This document shows, piece by piece, positions 33,859 to 42,420 of a stretch of DNA of 64,000 bases. The notes under the pieces were generated by a model that made no database searches, was not told the DNA's origin, and was given only the letters and a program-made list of their open reading frames with translations. This stretch comes from CAYFKJ01 sp964343605 (GTDB lineage Bacteria > Pseudomonadota > Alphaproteobacteria > UBA2966), in the NCBI GenBank assembly GCA_964343605.1, contig CAYFKJ010000005.1, positions 186,001-250,000 of the forward strand, written 5' to 3'. A program made the position numbers and the translations under genes. The stretch's first letter is position 1. Each line of letters opens with the position of its first letter.

Positions 33859-35424
33859 TCAGTTTTCCAGGGCGCGCTCCCGCAGGACTTTTTTGTCGAT
33901 CTTGTTGCTGGCGGTTTTGGGCAATGCGTCGGCCACGGTAACCAAGGCGGGGACTTTGTATTTGGCCAGTCGATCGCGGCAATGATCCAGAACGTCGTCG
34001 GGCGTTACGGGGATATCGGGCCGGGCGACAACGTAGGCATGCAGGATTTCTCCCCAGTGGTCGTCCGGAACGCCGACGACGGCGGCTTCGGTAATGTCGG
34101 GATGGAGGAAAAGCACCTCGTCGATTTCGCGCGGATACACGTTATAGCCGCCGACGATTACCATGTCCTTCTTGCGATCCACGATGGAAACCCAGCCCTC
34201 GGCATCGACGCTGCCGATGTCGCCGGTATGCACCCAGCCGTCACGAAAGGTATCTTCGCTCTCCTCCGGCCGTTTCCAGTAATGGGTGACCACCTGGGCT
34301 CCGCGGAAACACAACTCGCCGATCTCTCCCGCATCCAATGTCCGATCACCGGTTTCGATGTCGACGACCTTGACCTCCGTACCGGGCACGCACACCCCGG
34401 CGCTGCCGATATGCGGCGGCTGATCCAATGGCGTATGGGTGAAGGGCGCACCCTCCGTCATGCCGTAGCCTTCCAGAATCTTGATGCCTGTGGCGTCTTC
34501 CCAGGCTTTGTGGGTGCCCTCGGCAAAGGGCGATCCGCCGCCGAAACAGTACTTCAGGCGGCTGAGATCGGCCTGTTCGATATCCGGCAAGGCCAGGAGT
34601 GCGTGATAGATTGTCGAGGGGCCGCCTGTAAACATCGTCACGCCGTGCCGGACCATGGCGTCCACGACCGCCACCGGATCGAATTTCGGCACGATGACGA
34701 TGGTGTTGCCGCCGACCATCGGCGACATCACGGTCATGGCCAGACCCCAGATGTGGGGTTGGGGCGCCACGTTGAGGATGACGTTATCCGGCGCGGCCAA
34801 GTGCCACGACTCGTCGTGTTGGCAGACCATCGCCATGACGTTGGCGTGGGTGTGGAACGCGGCCTTCGGTAAGCCGGTGGTACCGCCCGTGTATATCAAC
34901 GCCGCCGCGTCGTCGGGTTTGGGCCGGGGTTCGGGCAGCCCAAGGGGCGGGCCCTGTCGGTCTTGCGTCTCCGTCAGGCGGTCCGCCTCAAATCCGAGTA
35001 TTGCTCCGACTCCGCCTTTTTCCGCCAGCGGCTTCAGGATTTCCATGAAGGCGTCGTCGCACAGGATGGCGGCCGGTTCCGCATCGGCGATCAAAATCTC
35101 GAATTCGCGCTTGGTGTAGAGGGGATTAAGCAGCACGGTTTGGCCGCCCGCGGCCCACACGGCGTGCGCCGCGACGGACGTTTCGATGCTGCTGGGGCGG
35201 ACGATGACCACCCTAGCGCCGTTACCGATTCCGATTTCCTTCAATCGAACGGCCAGGGAAGCGGCGGCTCGATAATAATCCCCATACGAGATGCGGTCGC
35301 CGCCGCAGATCAACGCCGTTTTTTCGGCATAGGTTGAGCAGGCGTAAACAAAGCCCTCGACCAGAGTGCCGAACCGGCGCAAGTTTCGCCCCTCCGGAGA
35401 GGAGTTCAGATCGGCTGTCGCCAC
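33859..35424 (-). CDS. AMP-dependent acyl-CoA ligase
   Basis: ANL-superfamily acid:CoA ligase, 521 aa. The P-loop LIYTGGTTGLPKA is at residues 177-189; further motifs are EGYGMTEGAPFT, the GWVHTGDIG hinge region, KKDMVIVGGYNVYPREID and the catalytic Lys508 in KTASNKIDKK. No signal or membrane segment is seen. The acid substrate is not clear; the neighbourhood (DUF3237, FAH-family and cyclase-family hydrolases) suggests an aromatic or alicyclic carboxylate. It is downstream of the DUF3237 gene by 10 bp in a leftward operon, divergent from the two hydrolases. Confidence 0.88.
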   Translation of the reverse strand: MATADLNSSPEGRNLRRFGTLVEGFVYACSTYAEKTALICGGDRISYGDYYRAAASLAVRLKEIGIGNGARVVIVRPSSIETSVAAHAVWAAGGQTVLLNPLYTKREFEILIADAEPAAILCDDAFMEILKPLAEKGGVGAILGFEADRLTETQDRQGPPLGLPEPRPKPDDAAALIYTGGTTGLPKAAFHTHANVMAMVCQHDESWHLAAPDNVILNVAPQPHIWGLAMTVMSPMVGGNTIVIVPKFDPVAVVDAMVRHGVTMFTGGPSTIYHALLALPDIEQADLSRLKYCFGGGSPFAEGTHKAWEDATGIKILEGYGMTEGAPFTHTPLDQPPHIGSAGVCVPGTEVKVVDIETGDRTLDAGEIGELCFRGAQVVTHYWKRPEESEDTFRDGWVHTGDIGSVDAEGWVSIVDRKKDMVIVGGYNVYPREIDEVLFLHPDITEAAVVGVPDDHWGEILHAYVVARPDIPVTPDDVLDHCRDRLAKYKVPALVTVADALPKTASNKIDKKVLRERALEN

Positions 35425-35434
35425 GCCTAACTCC

Positions 35435-35887
35435 CTATACTACCTCGAAAACGCCCAGTTCGACGGCGTCGGGCCGACGCGCACCGGAGGCGACGGCGAC
35501 AACGCTGTTCAGCCAGGCATGAGCTTCCGCTCCGGTTTCGAACACCGGGGTTGAACGGAAGTAATAGTCCGCCGGATCGACATCCTCGCCGGCCGCCAGG
35601 CGCGCCAATACCTCGGGCGGCCCGTGGCGGAAGCCCGTGTTGCGCACGTAGATCAGCGCACCGTCGTCGGTCTCCAAAGTGTAGCGGGCTTCCAGGGCGG
35701 CCGAGCCGTCGGGCCGGATGACTTGCCAATCGGCACCGCCGGGCAGGACCCGGCCGCGCAATCGCTCGCCTTCGAACGTTCCGCCGGTGATATCGATGAT
35801 GCGGCGGTGCCCGTTGGGCGTCTGCCCGAGATCCTTGATCGGCGCTAGGGTAACGCGCATATCGAAAAGGGGGGTCAATTCGATCAT
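35435..35887 (-). CDS. DUF3237 domain-containing protein
   Basis: 150-aa protein that is a single DUF3237 beta-barrel domain: IELTPLFDMRVTLAPIKDLG, then TFEGERLRGRVLPGGADWQ and DPADYYFRSTPVFETG. Several such proteins sit in catabolic gene clusters for aromatic compounds and some relatives act as hydratases or isomerases, but no activity can be assigned here. ATG 35887 is chosen; an alternative start 6 codons upstream is possible. It is first in a leftward pair with the acyl-CoA ligase. Confidence 0.82.
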   Translation of the reverse strand: MIELTPLFDMRVTLAPIKDLGQTPNGHRRIIDITGGTFEGERLRGRVLPGGADWQVIRPDGSAALEARYTLETDDGALIYVRNTGFRHGPPEVLARLAAGEDVDPADYYFRSTPVFETGAEAHAWLNSVVAVASGARRPDAVELGVFEVV

Positions 35888-36012
35888 CGAACGCTGCTGC
35901 GGCACCGGAATTGGCGCGTATTTGATTTTGTCATCTCAACATTTGGACACACGATCGAGGACGGTGGCAATATTCAATCTGAAACAGCAAAAGGCGAAAA
36001 CGGGAGTTGGCG

Positions 36013-37014
36013 GTGAAATTGGTTTCCTTCGAGGCCGATGGGACGGCGCGCGTCGGCGCGCTGACCGAAGACGGCAAACACATGGTCGATCTGCAAGCGG
36101 CGCACGTCGCGCTGAACGGCCGGCCCTATCAGCCTTTGCGCACGATGCTATCCCTGATCGAAGACGGGGAGGCCGGACTTGAGGCGGCCCGGGCCAACTT
36201 GGCGGCGGGGATGGCCGGACAGGTTCCTGGCGCGGTTTCGCCCTTGAGCGATATCCGGCTGCTGGCGCCGATTCCGGCGCCGCCCCAGATGCGCGACGCC
36301 ATGAGTTTCGAAAAACACCTCAAGCAGGCGCTGGAACGCGGCCTCCTCGCCAAGGCAGCGCGGGCTGACGATCCGGCCGCCGCCGAGGCCGAACTCCGGG
36401 CCTCGGGTGCGTTCGAGGTGCCCGACGTCTGGTACCGCCAGCCGCTCTATTACAAGGCCAACCGGTTTGCCGTGACCGGCCCCGACACGGATGTGATTTG
36501 GCCAGCCTATTCGCGCATCATGGATTACGAGATGGAATTCGGCATCTACATTGCAAAGTTCGCCAGAGACGTGCCGAAGGAGGCCGCCCGCGACTACATT
36601 TTCGGCTACACCGTGTTCAACGATTTTTCCGCCCGCGACGCACAGAAGCCCGAGATGCAGGGCACGCTGGGGCCCGCCAAAGGCAAGGACTTCGACCGGG
36701 CCAATGCCATGGGCCCCTGTATCGTGACGGCCGACGAGTTCGGCGACCCTTACGAACGCGACATGATCGTGCGCATCAACGGCGAGGAAGTTTCACGCGG
36801 CAACAGCGGGGAGATGCACTGGAAATTCGAAGATCTTATCGCCCATATCTCCCGGGGCGAAACCCTTCACCCGGGTGAGTTTATCGGTTCCGGCACCGTG
36901 GGCGGCGGCTGCGGCTTGGAACGGGGCGAGTTTCTCGAGCACGGTGATGTCATCGAACTGGAGGTCGACGGCATCGGTATTTTACGCAACCGCGTCTTGC
37001 GCGGCGACGGATAA
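36013..37014 (+). CDS. Fumarylacetoacetate hydrolase family protein
   Basis: 333-aa metal-dependent hydrolase of the FAH family. The metal-site motifs are present: MDYEMEFGIYI near residue 170 with its acidic pair, YTVFNDFSARDAQ near 205, and GPAKGKDF followed by ANAMGPCIVTADE. The family cleaves C-C bonds of 1,3-diketones or acts as a hydratase or decarboxylase in aromatic degradation. The start is GTG 36013, with CGGGAG 6 nt upstream; a TTG at 36007 would overlap that site. It is followed 11 bp later by the cyclase-family gene. Confidence 0.88.
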   Translation: MKLVSFEADGTARVGALTEDGKHMVDLQAAHVALNGRPYQPLRTMLSLIEDGEAGLEAARANLAAGMAGQVPGAVSPLSDIRLLAPIPAPPQMRDAMSFEKHLKQALERGLLAKAARADDPAAAEAELRASGAFEVPDVWYRQPLYYKANRFAVTGPDTDVIWPAYSRIMDYEMEFGIYIAKFARDVPKEAARDYIFGYTVFNDFSARDAQKPEMQGTLGPAKGKDFDRANAMGPCIVTADEFGDPYERDMIVRINGEEVSRGNSGEMHWKFEDLIAHISRGETLHPGEFIGSGTVGGGCGLERGEFLEHGDVIELEVDGIGILRNRVLRGDG

Positions 37015-37025
37015 GGAGAACGGGC

Positions 37026-37802
37026 ATGGCGCGACAATTCATCGATATCTCGATGCCCCTGGAGAACGACGTGGTTTCCGACCCGCCGGGTTACGGTCCG
37101 GAAATCGAATACCTCAATCACGCCGAGACGGCGGAGAACGTCATGTCTTTTTTCCCGGGGTTGGAACGCGACCAGTTGCCCGGCGGCGAGGGCTGGGCCG
37201 TGGAATGGATCAGGCTGATGACGCACAACGGCACCCATCTTGACGCGCCTTATCATTTTCATTCCACCATGGACCAGGGCCGGCGAGCCATCACGATCGA
37301 CGAGGTGCCGCTGGAGTGGTGCTTCAATCCCGGCGTTAAACTCGATTTTTCACAACGCCGCGACGGTGAGGTCGTGACGGCGGATGACGTTGAAGCCGAA
37401 CTGGACCGGATCGGTCACGATCTCCAGCCGCTCGACATCGTGTTGGTCAACACGGCGGCCGGTGCGGCCTACGGAACCGATCATTACGTCGCCACCGGTT
37501 GCGGCATGGGACGTGAGGCCACGTTGTACCTCCTCGAACGTGGCGTCCGCGTTACCGGCACCGATGCCTGGAGTTGGGATGCGCCGTTCATCCATACCAA
37601 GGACAAGTTCGAGCAATCCGGCGATGCCGGCCTGATCTGGGAAGGGCATCGCGCCGGCATGGAGATCGGCTACTGCCACCTGGAGAAGCTGCACAACCTC
37701 GAAGCGCTGCCCCCACGCGGCTTCCAGGTCGCCTGCTTTCCCGTCAAGATCAAGGACGCCTCGGCGGGCTGGACGCGGGCTGTCGCCATCGTCGACGGCT
37801 GA
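37026..37802 (+). CDS. Cyclase family metal-dependent hydrolase
   Basis: 258-aa protein of the kynurenine formamidase/cyclase superfamily. The metal motif HNGTHLDAPYHF is at residues 67-78, matching HGTHxDAPxHF. The C-terminal part has GTDAWSWDAPF and a late EKLHNLEALP. The family includes N-formylkynurenine hydrolase and isatin hydrolase; the substrate here is unknown, though the HNG variant and length are closer to isatin-hydrolase-like proteins. GGAGAAC lies just before ATG. It ends the rightward pair with the FAH-family gene. Confidence 0.86.
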   Translation: MARQFIDISMPLENDVVSDPPGYGPEIEYLNHAETAENVMSFFPGLERDQLPGGEGWAVEWIRLMTHNGTHLDAPYHFHSTMDQGRRAITIDEVPLEWCFNPGVKLDFSQRRDGEVVTADDVEAELDRIGHDLQPLDIVLVNTAAGAAYGTDHYVATGCGMGREATLYLLERGVRVTGTDAWSWDAPFIHTKDKFEQSGDAGLIWEGHRAGMEIGYCHLEKLHNLEALPPRGFQVACFPVKIKDASAGWTRAVAIVDG

Positions 37803-37810
37803 GAGGGCGG

Positions 37811-37840
37811 AAAAAAAGACCCCCGCGATATCGCGGGGGT
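37811..37840 (-). terminator. Intrinsic terminator for the 68-aa gene
   Basis: A perfect 22-bp palindrome (37819-37840; arms ACCCCCGCGAT / ATCGCGGGGGT) preceded by seven A at 37811-37817. On the minus strand this is a GC-rich stem followed by a T run, so it ends the transcript of the small gene at 37881-38087. On the plus strand there is no T run, but the stem would also protect the cyclase-family message. Confidence 0.85.
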
Positions 37841-37880
37841 AAGTTCCAGGGAGAGAAATACTCAAATCGGATCGTAAGAC

Positions 37881-38087
37881 TTATGCTTGAGCCGCGAATT
37901 CCCGGTGTTTGCTGAGGACGAGGGAGGAAAAATCGGCGTGGTTCGAAACAATCCAACGCTGGGCGTCGGCCGACAGCCATTCGGGAACGTTCGGCAGGTC
38001 TCCGGGCCGGCAATCGGACAACGTTTCGGCGAAGTATTCCGCCACTTGCTGGACTTGATCGCGTATATCTGCCGGTGCCTGGGTCAT
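37881..38087 (-). CDS. Small hypothetical protein, 68 aa
   Basis: No family is recognised. The sequence MTQAPADIRDQVQQVAEYFA, then DCRPGDLPNVPEWLSADAQRW and a helical end, is soluble and mostly helical, with one cysteine. Its reality is supported by GGGGGAAT 6-9 nt upstream of ATG, normal codon use and a terminator 40 bp after the stop. Its promoter should be in the AT-rich region upstream (38088-38425). Confidence 0.7.
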   Translation of the reverse strand: MTQAPADIRDQVQQVAEYFAETLSDCRPGDLPNVPEWLSADAQRWIVSNHADFSSLVLSKHREFAAQA

Positions 38088-38425
38088 GATTTATTCCCCC
38101 GCAATTAGCTAAACAATTACTTCTTGGCACAACATGTAGGTATTCAAATCAACTATTCAATATTTAATGGTGGAATTATTAGTTTTATTTATCTTCGTCT
38201 TTAGTTGAAATTTGTTTTTCTATTGTTAAACATTTTTTGATAATTTGATTGCAATTTTAATGAACTGGTACGAGGGGCAATCGTGGGCTGTCGGCGCCGA
38301 CAAGTGTTGCTAGAATGGGGACGCCGCCCCACATTGATCAGACGCTAGGGGCAAACGCCGGCCGCCGGGGTTGCCGATGGCGTGAGCGTACGCGCGGATC
38401 GAAGGTCTACTAGGGGATTGAGGTC
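38088..38425. other. AT-rich intergenic region
   Basis: 338 bp without a gene. Positions about 38105-38265 are strikingly AT-rich against the GC-rich surroundings, with many T runs and no long palindrome. No ORF, tRNA or recognised RNA was seen. It is flanked by divergent genes (68-aa gene leftward, GAF-HD-GYP rightward), so it may hold promoters and nucleoid-protein sites. Confidence 0.6.
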
Positions 38426-40072
38426 GTGGCGAAAGGACAATCGCAGGACGCCGTGCCGCAAACGGTGGTGAACAACGGCGGTGAGGACTCGGTAACCGAA
38501 TCACAACTGACGAAGCTGATTGAACTCGGCATCGCGCTGTCGGCCGAGCGCAATCACAGTCGGTTGATCGAACGCATCCTGCTGGAGGCCAAGGAACTCT
38601 ACAACGCCGACGGCGGCACGCTTTACCTCTTGAAGAACGACGCCCTGACGTTCGAAATCATGCGCAACGATTCGCTGAATATCGCCATGGGCGGAACGAC
38701 CGGACAGGAAATCACCTTTGCCCCCCTGCCGTTGCACGACGAGAAGGGGGAGGCCAACCATTCGAATGTCGCCACCCACGTCGCCGTTTCCAAGGAAATC
38801 GTCAACATTCCCGATGCCTACGAGGTCGACCGGTTCGATTTTTCCGGCGCCAAGAAATTCGACGAATCCACGGGCTACCGGTCGAAGTCGTTCCTGACGG
38901 TGCCGCTGACGAACTATGAAGGCGACGTGCTCGGCGTTCTGCAATTGATTAACGCGCGCCATTCGGAAACGGGCGAGGTCATCCCCTTCGGCCTGGGCCG
39001 CCAGCCCCTGATCGAGGCCTTGGCCAGCCAGGCCGCCGTGGCCAGCGACAACCAGATGCTGATCGAGGCCCAGCGCGAATTGCTGGAAAGCTTCATCAAG
39101 CTGATCGCCTCGGCCATTGACGCCAAGTCGCCCTACACCGGCGGCCATTGCCAGCGCGTGCCGGTGATCACCGAAATGCTGGCCCTGGCGGCCTGCAAGG
39201 CGGATGAAGGTCCGTTCAAGGATTTCCACCTCAACGACGAGGAAATGTACGAACTCTCCATCGCGGCCTGGCTGCACGATTGCGGCAAGGTGACGACGCC
39301 GGAGTACGTCGTCGACAAAGCGACCAAACTAGAAACCATCTACGACCGCATCGAAACCGTGCGGACCCGTTTTGAGATCCTCAAGCGCGACGCCGAGATC
39401 GACTACCTGAAAGGGTTGCAACTGGCGGACGCCGACGCCGAGGCCCTGAAGGCAGCTTACGACGAGCGTCTCGCCCAACTGGCCGATCATCTGGAGTTCG
39501 TCGAGACGGCCAACGTCGGCGGCGAATTCATGGCCGAGGAAAAGAAGGAGCGCGTGCTCGAAATCGGCAAGATGAAATGGCAGTTCAACGGCGAGGAACA
39601 GCCCTTCTTTAGCGAGAACGAGGTCTACAACCTCTGCATCGAACGGGGCACCCTGACCGCCGAGGAACGCGAGGTCATCAACAATCACATCGTCATGACG
39701 GTCGAGATGCTGGACCAGTTGCCGTTCCCCAAACACCTCACAAAAGTTGCCGAATACGCCGGCGGCCACCACGAGAAGATGGACGGCACGGGCTATCCGA
39801 AGGGCTTGACGGCCGACGAGATGTCGCTGCCCGCCCGGATGATGGCGATCGCCGACATCTTCGAAGCCCTGACGGCTTCCGACCGGCCCTACAAGAAAGC
39901 CAAGACGCTTTCCGAATCGCTCAAGATCATGGGCTTCATGGTGAAGGACGCCCACATCGATCCCGACTTGTTCAAGCTGTTCCTCGATGCCGGAGTGCCC
40001 AAAACCTACGCCGAGGCCCACCTGCTGCCCGACCAGTTGGACGAATACGACCCGGCCGATTACCTGAACTGA
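38426..40072 (+). CDS. GAF domain HD-GYP phosphodiesterase
   Basis: 548-aa cytosolic protein. A GAF domain covers about residues 35-215 (ERNHSRLIERILLEAKELYN, then SKSFLTVPLTNYEGDVLGVL). The HD-GYP domain follows, with His284-Asp285 in WLHDCGKVTTPEYVVDK and GYP at 456-458 in HHEKMDGTGYPKGL. Both hallmark motifs are intact, so c-di-GMP hydrolysis is likely. About 110 residues between the HD and GYP motifs form an inserted helical region (residues 310-410), longer than usual. The start is GTG with TTGAGG upstream. Its stop abuts the stop of the convergent regulator gene. Confidence 0.88.
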   Translation: MAKGQSQDAVPQTVVNNGGEDSVTESQLTKLIELGIALSAERNHSRLIERILLEAKELYNADGGTLYLLKNDALTFEIMRNDSLNIAMGGTTGQEITFAPLPLHDEKGEANHSNVATHVAVSKEIVNIPDAYEVDRFDFSGAKKFDESTGYRSKSFLTVPLTNYEGDVLGVLQLINARHSETGEVIPFGLGRQPLIEALASQAAVASDNQMLIEAQRELLESFIKLIASAIDAKSPYTGGHCQRVPVITEMLALAACKADEGPFKDFHLNDEEMYELSIAAWLHDCGKVTTPEYVVDKATKLETIYDRIETVRTRFEILKRDAEIDYLKGLQLADADAEALKAAYDERLAQLADHLEFVETANVGGEFMAEEKKERVLEIGKMKWQFNGEEQPFFSENEVYNLCIERGTLTAEEREVINNHIVMTVEMLDQLPFPKHLTKVAEYAGGHHEKMDGTGYPKGLTADEMSLPARMMAIADIFEALTASDRPYKKAKTLSESLKIMGFMVKDAHIDPDLFKLFLDAGVPKTYAEAHLLPDQLDEYDPADYLN

Positions 40073-41086
40073 TCAGAAGGTATAGTTCGGCAGGTTGAAT
40101 TTGCGTCGGTAGGCGCCGGGCGTCAGGTTCGTCACGCGCTTGAACAGGCGGCGGAAATAGGCCGGATCCTCGTAGCCCACGATCCAACTGATTTTCTCGA
40201 TAGGCGCATTCGTTCGCTCCAGCCGCCGCTTGGCTTCCTCCACCCTGAGGAGTTGGACATAGCTGATCGGCGTATGCCCGGTGGCTTTGGAGAACCGGCG
40301 CTTGAAGGTCCGCTCGGCCAGTCCTGAACGCTTGACCATTTCCTCCACCGGGGCGGCCACGGCATGGTGATTGGTGAGCCAATCCTGGGCGTCCAGAATG
40401 GCGGCGTCGCCATGATCCCGTGGGGCGTCAAAAGCGATGTAGGGGGCGAGGCCGTCACGTTGCCACTGCAGCGCGTAGAACTGGGCGGCGGCCTGCGCCG
40501 CAGCCGGACCAATGTGACGCGCGATCAGATACAGCACGAGATCGTGCCATGAGGCGGATGCGCCCGACGAAACGTACTCTTCCTTTTCGCCTACCGCGAT
40601 CAACGGTTTTTCCGGACTCACGGGGACGGCGGGGAAGGTTTTGCGGAATGTCGCGGCGTAGGTCCAGTGGATGGTTGCTTCTCGCCCGTCGAACAACGCC
40701 GTTTCCGCCAGTAAGAATATACCGGAGCAGGCCGAGCAGAGAATCGCACCCCGCTCATGCATGGCGCCGAGCCACCGAACCAGTTCGGGATAACGTCCGC
40801 AAGTCCAATGATTGTCGCGGACGATGACCGACGGGACGATCACGACATCGGTTTCGGCGACATCATCGATGCGCTTGTGGACGTTAATCGTGAGACCGCT
40901 GGCGAGCGTCAGCGGGGCGGTGTCGGAGCCGACGATTTCGGCCTTCAAGAGCGGGGGATCCGGCGCCGGCGAACTCCCGCTCGTCATGAACGATTGGGAA
41001 TTCAAAACGTCGAAGATTCCGCCCAGAGTGGATATGACGGCGTCCGGGAAGGCGAGAATACTGATGTGCGTCTGTTTGGCGGGCAT
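40073..41086 (-). CDS. GlxA-type AraC family transcriptional regulator
   Basis: 337-aa regulator with an N-terminal DJ-1/PfpI-like domain (about 5-190; ISILAFPDAVISTLGGIFDV, then ILCSACSGIFLLAETALFDG) and a C-terminal AraC helix-turn-helix pair (about 230-330; RTFKRRFSKATGHTPISYVQ and YEDPAYFRRLFKRVTNLTPG). The DJ-1 elbow cysteine in CSACSG is present, but these domains normally sense rather than catalyse. It is divergent from the methyltransferase gene, a plausible target. Confidence 0.9.
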   Translation of the reverse strand: MPAKQTHISILAFPDAVISTLGGIFDVLNSQSFMTSGSSPAPDPPLLKAEIVGSDTAPLTLASGLTINVHKRIDDVAETDVVIVPSVIVRDNHWTCGRYPELVRWLGAMHERGAILCSACSGIFLLAETALFDGREATIHWTYAATFRKTFPAVPVSPEKPLIAVGEKEEYVSSGASASWHDLVLYLIARHIGPAAAQAAAQFYALQWQRDGLAPYIAFDAPRDHGDAAILDAQDWLTNHHAVAAPVEEMVKRSGLAERTFKRRFSKATGHTPISYVQLLRVEEAKRRLERTNAPIEKISWIVGYEDPAYFRRLFKRVTNLTPGAYRRKFNLPNYTF

Positions 41087-41222
41087 CCGGTACTCCAGCA
41101 GAATGAGTGCAAATTATGGCATAAATGAACCTTTTTTTGAATTTTTGCCTCTCGAGATCGGTGGGTGGGGCGGCCATCCTTGGGAAATCTTGACGTTAAT
41201 ACAGACCAAGGAGGGTCATTCC

Positions 41223-42281
41223 ATGACCATCAACGAACAAAAACTCGAGGTATTCGTGAACCATGCCGTGGCGGATCTGGCGGCCGGATATAACGGCGTC
41301 ATGGTCAGCCTGGGCAACAAGCTGGGGCTCTATCGGGCGCTGGCCGGTGCCGGACCGCTGAGTTCGCACGAAGTGGCAAACCGGAGCGGCACTACCGAGC
41401 GCTACGTCCGGGAATGGCTGAACAGCCAGGTGGCCGGCGGTTACATCGCTTATCATGTCACCAGCAAAACCTATGAACTGACGCCGGAGCAGGCAGCCGT
41501 GTTGGCGGACGAGGACAGTTCCGTCTTCATTCCCAACGCCTGGGAAGTACCCGCGTCCATGTGGTTCGACGAGCAGAAATCCATTCGTGCCTTCCGCACC
41601 GGCGAAGGCGTCCCTTGGGGCGATCATCACGAACGCCTGTTCTGCGGCGTCGCGGCGTTTTTCCGCAATTCCTACAAAGCCTCGTTGGTGCAGGAGTGGC
41701 TGCCGGCGCTTGACGGCGTTGTGCCGCAACTGAAGCAGGGCATTGCGGTCGCCGATGTCGGTTGCGGGCACGGCCACTCCACCATCATGATGGCAGAGGC
41801 ATTCCCGAATTCCCGCTTCCGTGGATTCGATGTCCATGCGGAATCGATCGACGCCGCCCGTGCTTACGCGGTGGAGGCGGGAGTTGCCGACCGCGTCGAA
41901 TTTCAAATCGCCGATGCCCGAAGCTATGACGGACCCGACTACGATCTGATCTGCTTCTTCGATTGCCTTCATGATCTCGGCGATCCCGTCGGCGCCGCCG
42001 CTCATGCGGGGGATCATCTGACGGACGATGGCGTCCTGATGCTGATCGAGCCCTACGCCCGGGACCGTGTCGAAGACAATCTCACACCTGTCGGGCGGCT
42101 CTACTATGCGGGCTCAACGACGCTCTGTTGCGCCCATTCGTTGTCGGAGGATGTCGGTCTGGCATTGGGTGCCCAGGCCGGTGAGGCGCAGCTTGCCGAA
42201 GTCCTAAATCGGGGCGGTTTCTCACGGGTCCGCTTGGCCCACGAAACGCCGTTCAACCTCATATTGGAGGCCAGGCCATGA
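41223..42281 (+). CDS. SAM-dependent methyltransferase, Rv2258c-like
   Basis: 352-aa class I methyltransferase. An N-terminal winged-helix region (about 1-90: KLGLYRALAGAGPLSSHEVA, then RYVREWLNSQVAGGYI) precedes the Rossmann domain with motif I DVGCGHGHS at 178-186 and the acidic FRGFDVHAES strand. This two-part layout matches the Rv2258c-like group; the acceptor is unknown. ATG 41223 is chosen because AAGGAGGG lies about 10 nt upstream; the open frame extends much further upstream but runs through the divergent regulator gene. A possible 46-aa ORF overlaps its stop. Confidence 0.88.
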   Translation: MTINEQKLEVFVNHAVADLAAGYNGVMVSLGNKLGLYRALAGAGPLSSHEVANRSGTTERYVREWLNSQVAGGYIAYHVTSKTYELTPEQAAVLADEDSSVFIPNAWEVPASMWFDEQKSIRAFRTGEGVPWGDHHERLFCGVAAFFRNSYKASLVQEWLPALDGVVPQLKQGIAVADVGCGHGHSTIMMAEAFPNSRFRGFDVHAESIDAARAYAVEAGVADRVEFQIADARSYDGPDYDLICFFDCLHDLGDPVGAAAHAGDHLTDDGVLMLIEPYARDRVEDNLTPVGRLYYAGSTTLCCAHSLSEDVGLALGAQAGEAQLAEVLNRGGFSRVRLAHETPFNLILEARP

Positions 42282-42418
42282 GAAACGCTTGCATCAAGCT
42301 GAAGGCCGGTCGCCGGCTTCGGATCATCGTCGCTGTGCTGTTCCGCTCCTTGTTTGGTCGGGATGGGGCGGCAAGGAGTGGGCGATTAACCGGATCCCTC
42401 CGAAACTTAGTGATCTAA
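42278..42418 (+). CDS. Possible 46-aa basic hydrophobic peptide
   Basis: ORF starting MRNACIKLKAGRRLRIIVAV, with an ATGA overlap on the methyltransferase stop and TTGGAGG about 8 nt upstream. It is basic with one short hydrophobic stretch and ends 2 bp before the convergent oxyR stop. No family is recognised. It may be a decayed end of a longer gene or not expressed. Confidence 0.25.
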   Translation: MRNACIKLKAGRRLRIIVAVLFRSLFGRDGAARSGRLTGSLRNLVI

Positions 42419-42420
42419 TC

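Noticed and set aside
38088..38425. Replication or transfer origin in the AT-rich gap
   Set aside because: No DnaA boxes, iterons or relaxase gene seen; AT content alone is not enough.
40812..41222. Upstream extension of the methyltransferase gene
   Set aside because: It would run through the divergent regulator gene; the strong AAGGAGGG before 41223 marks the true start.
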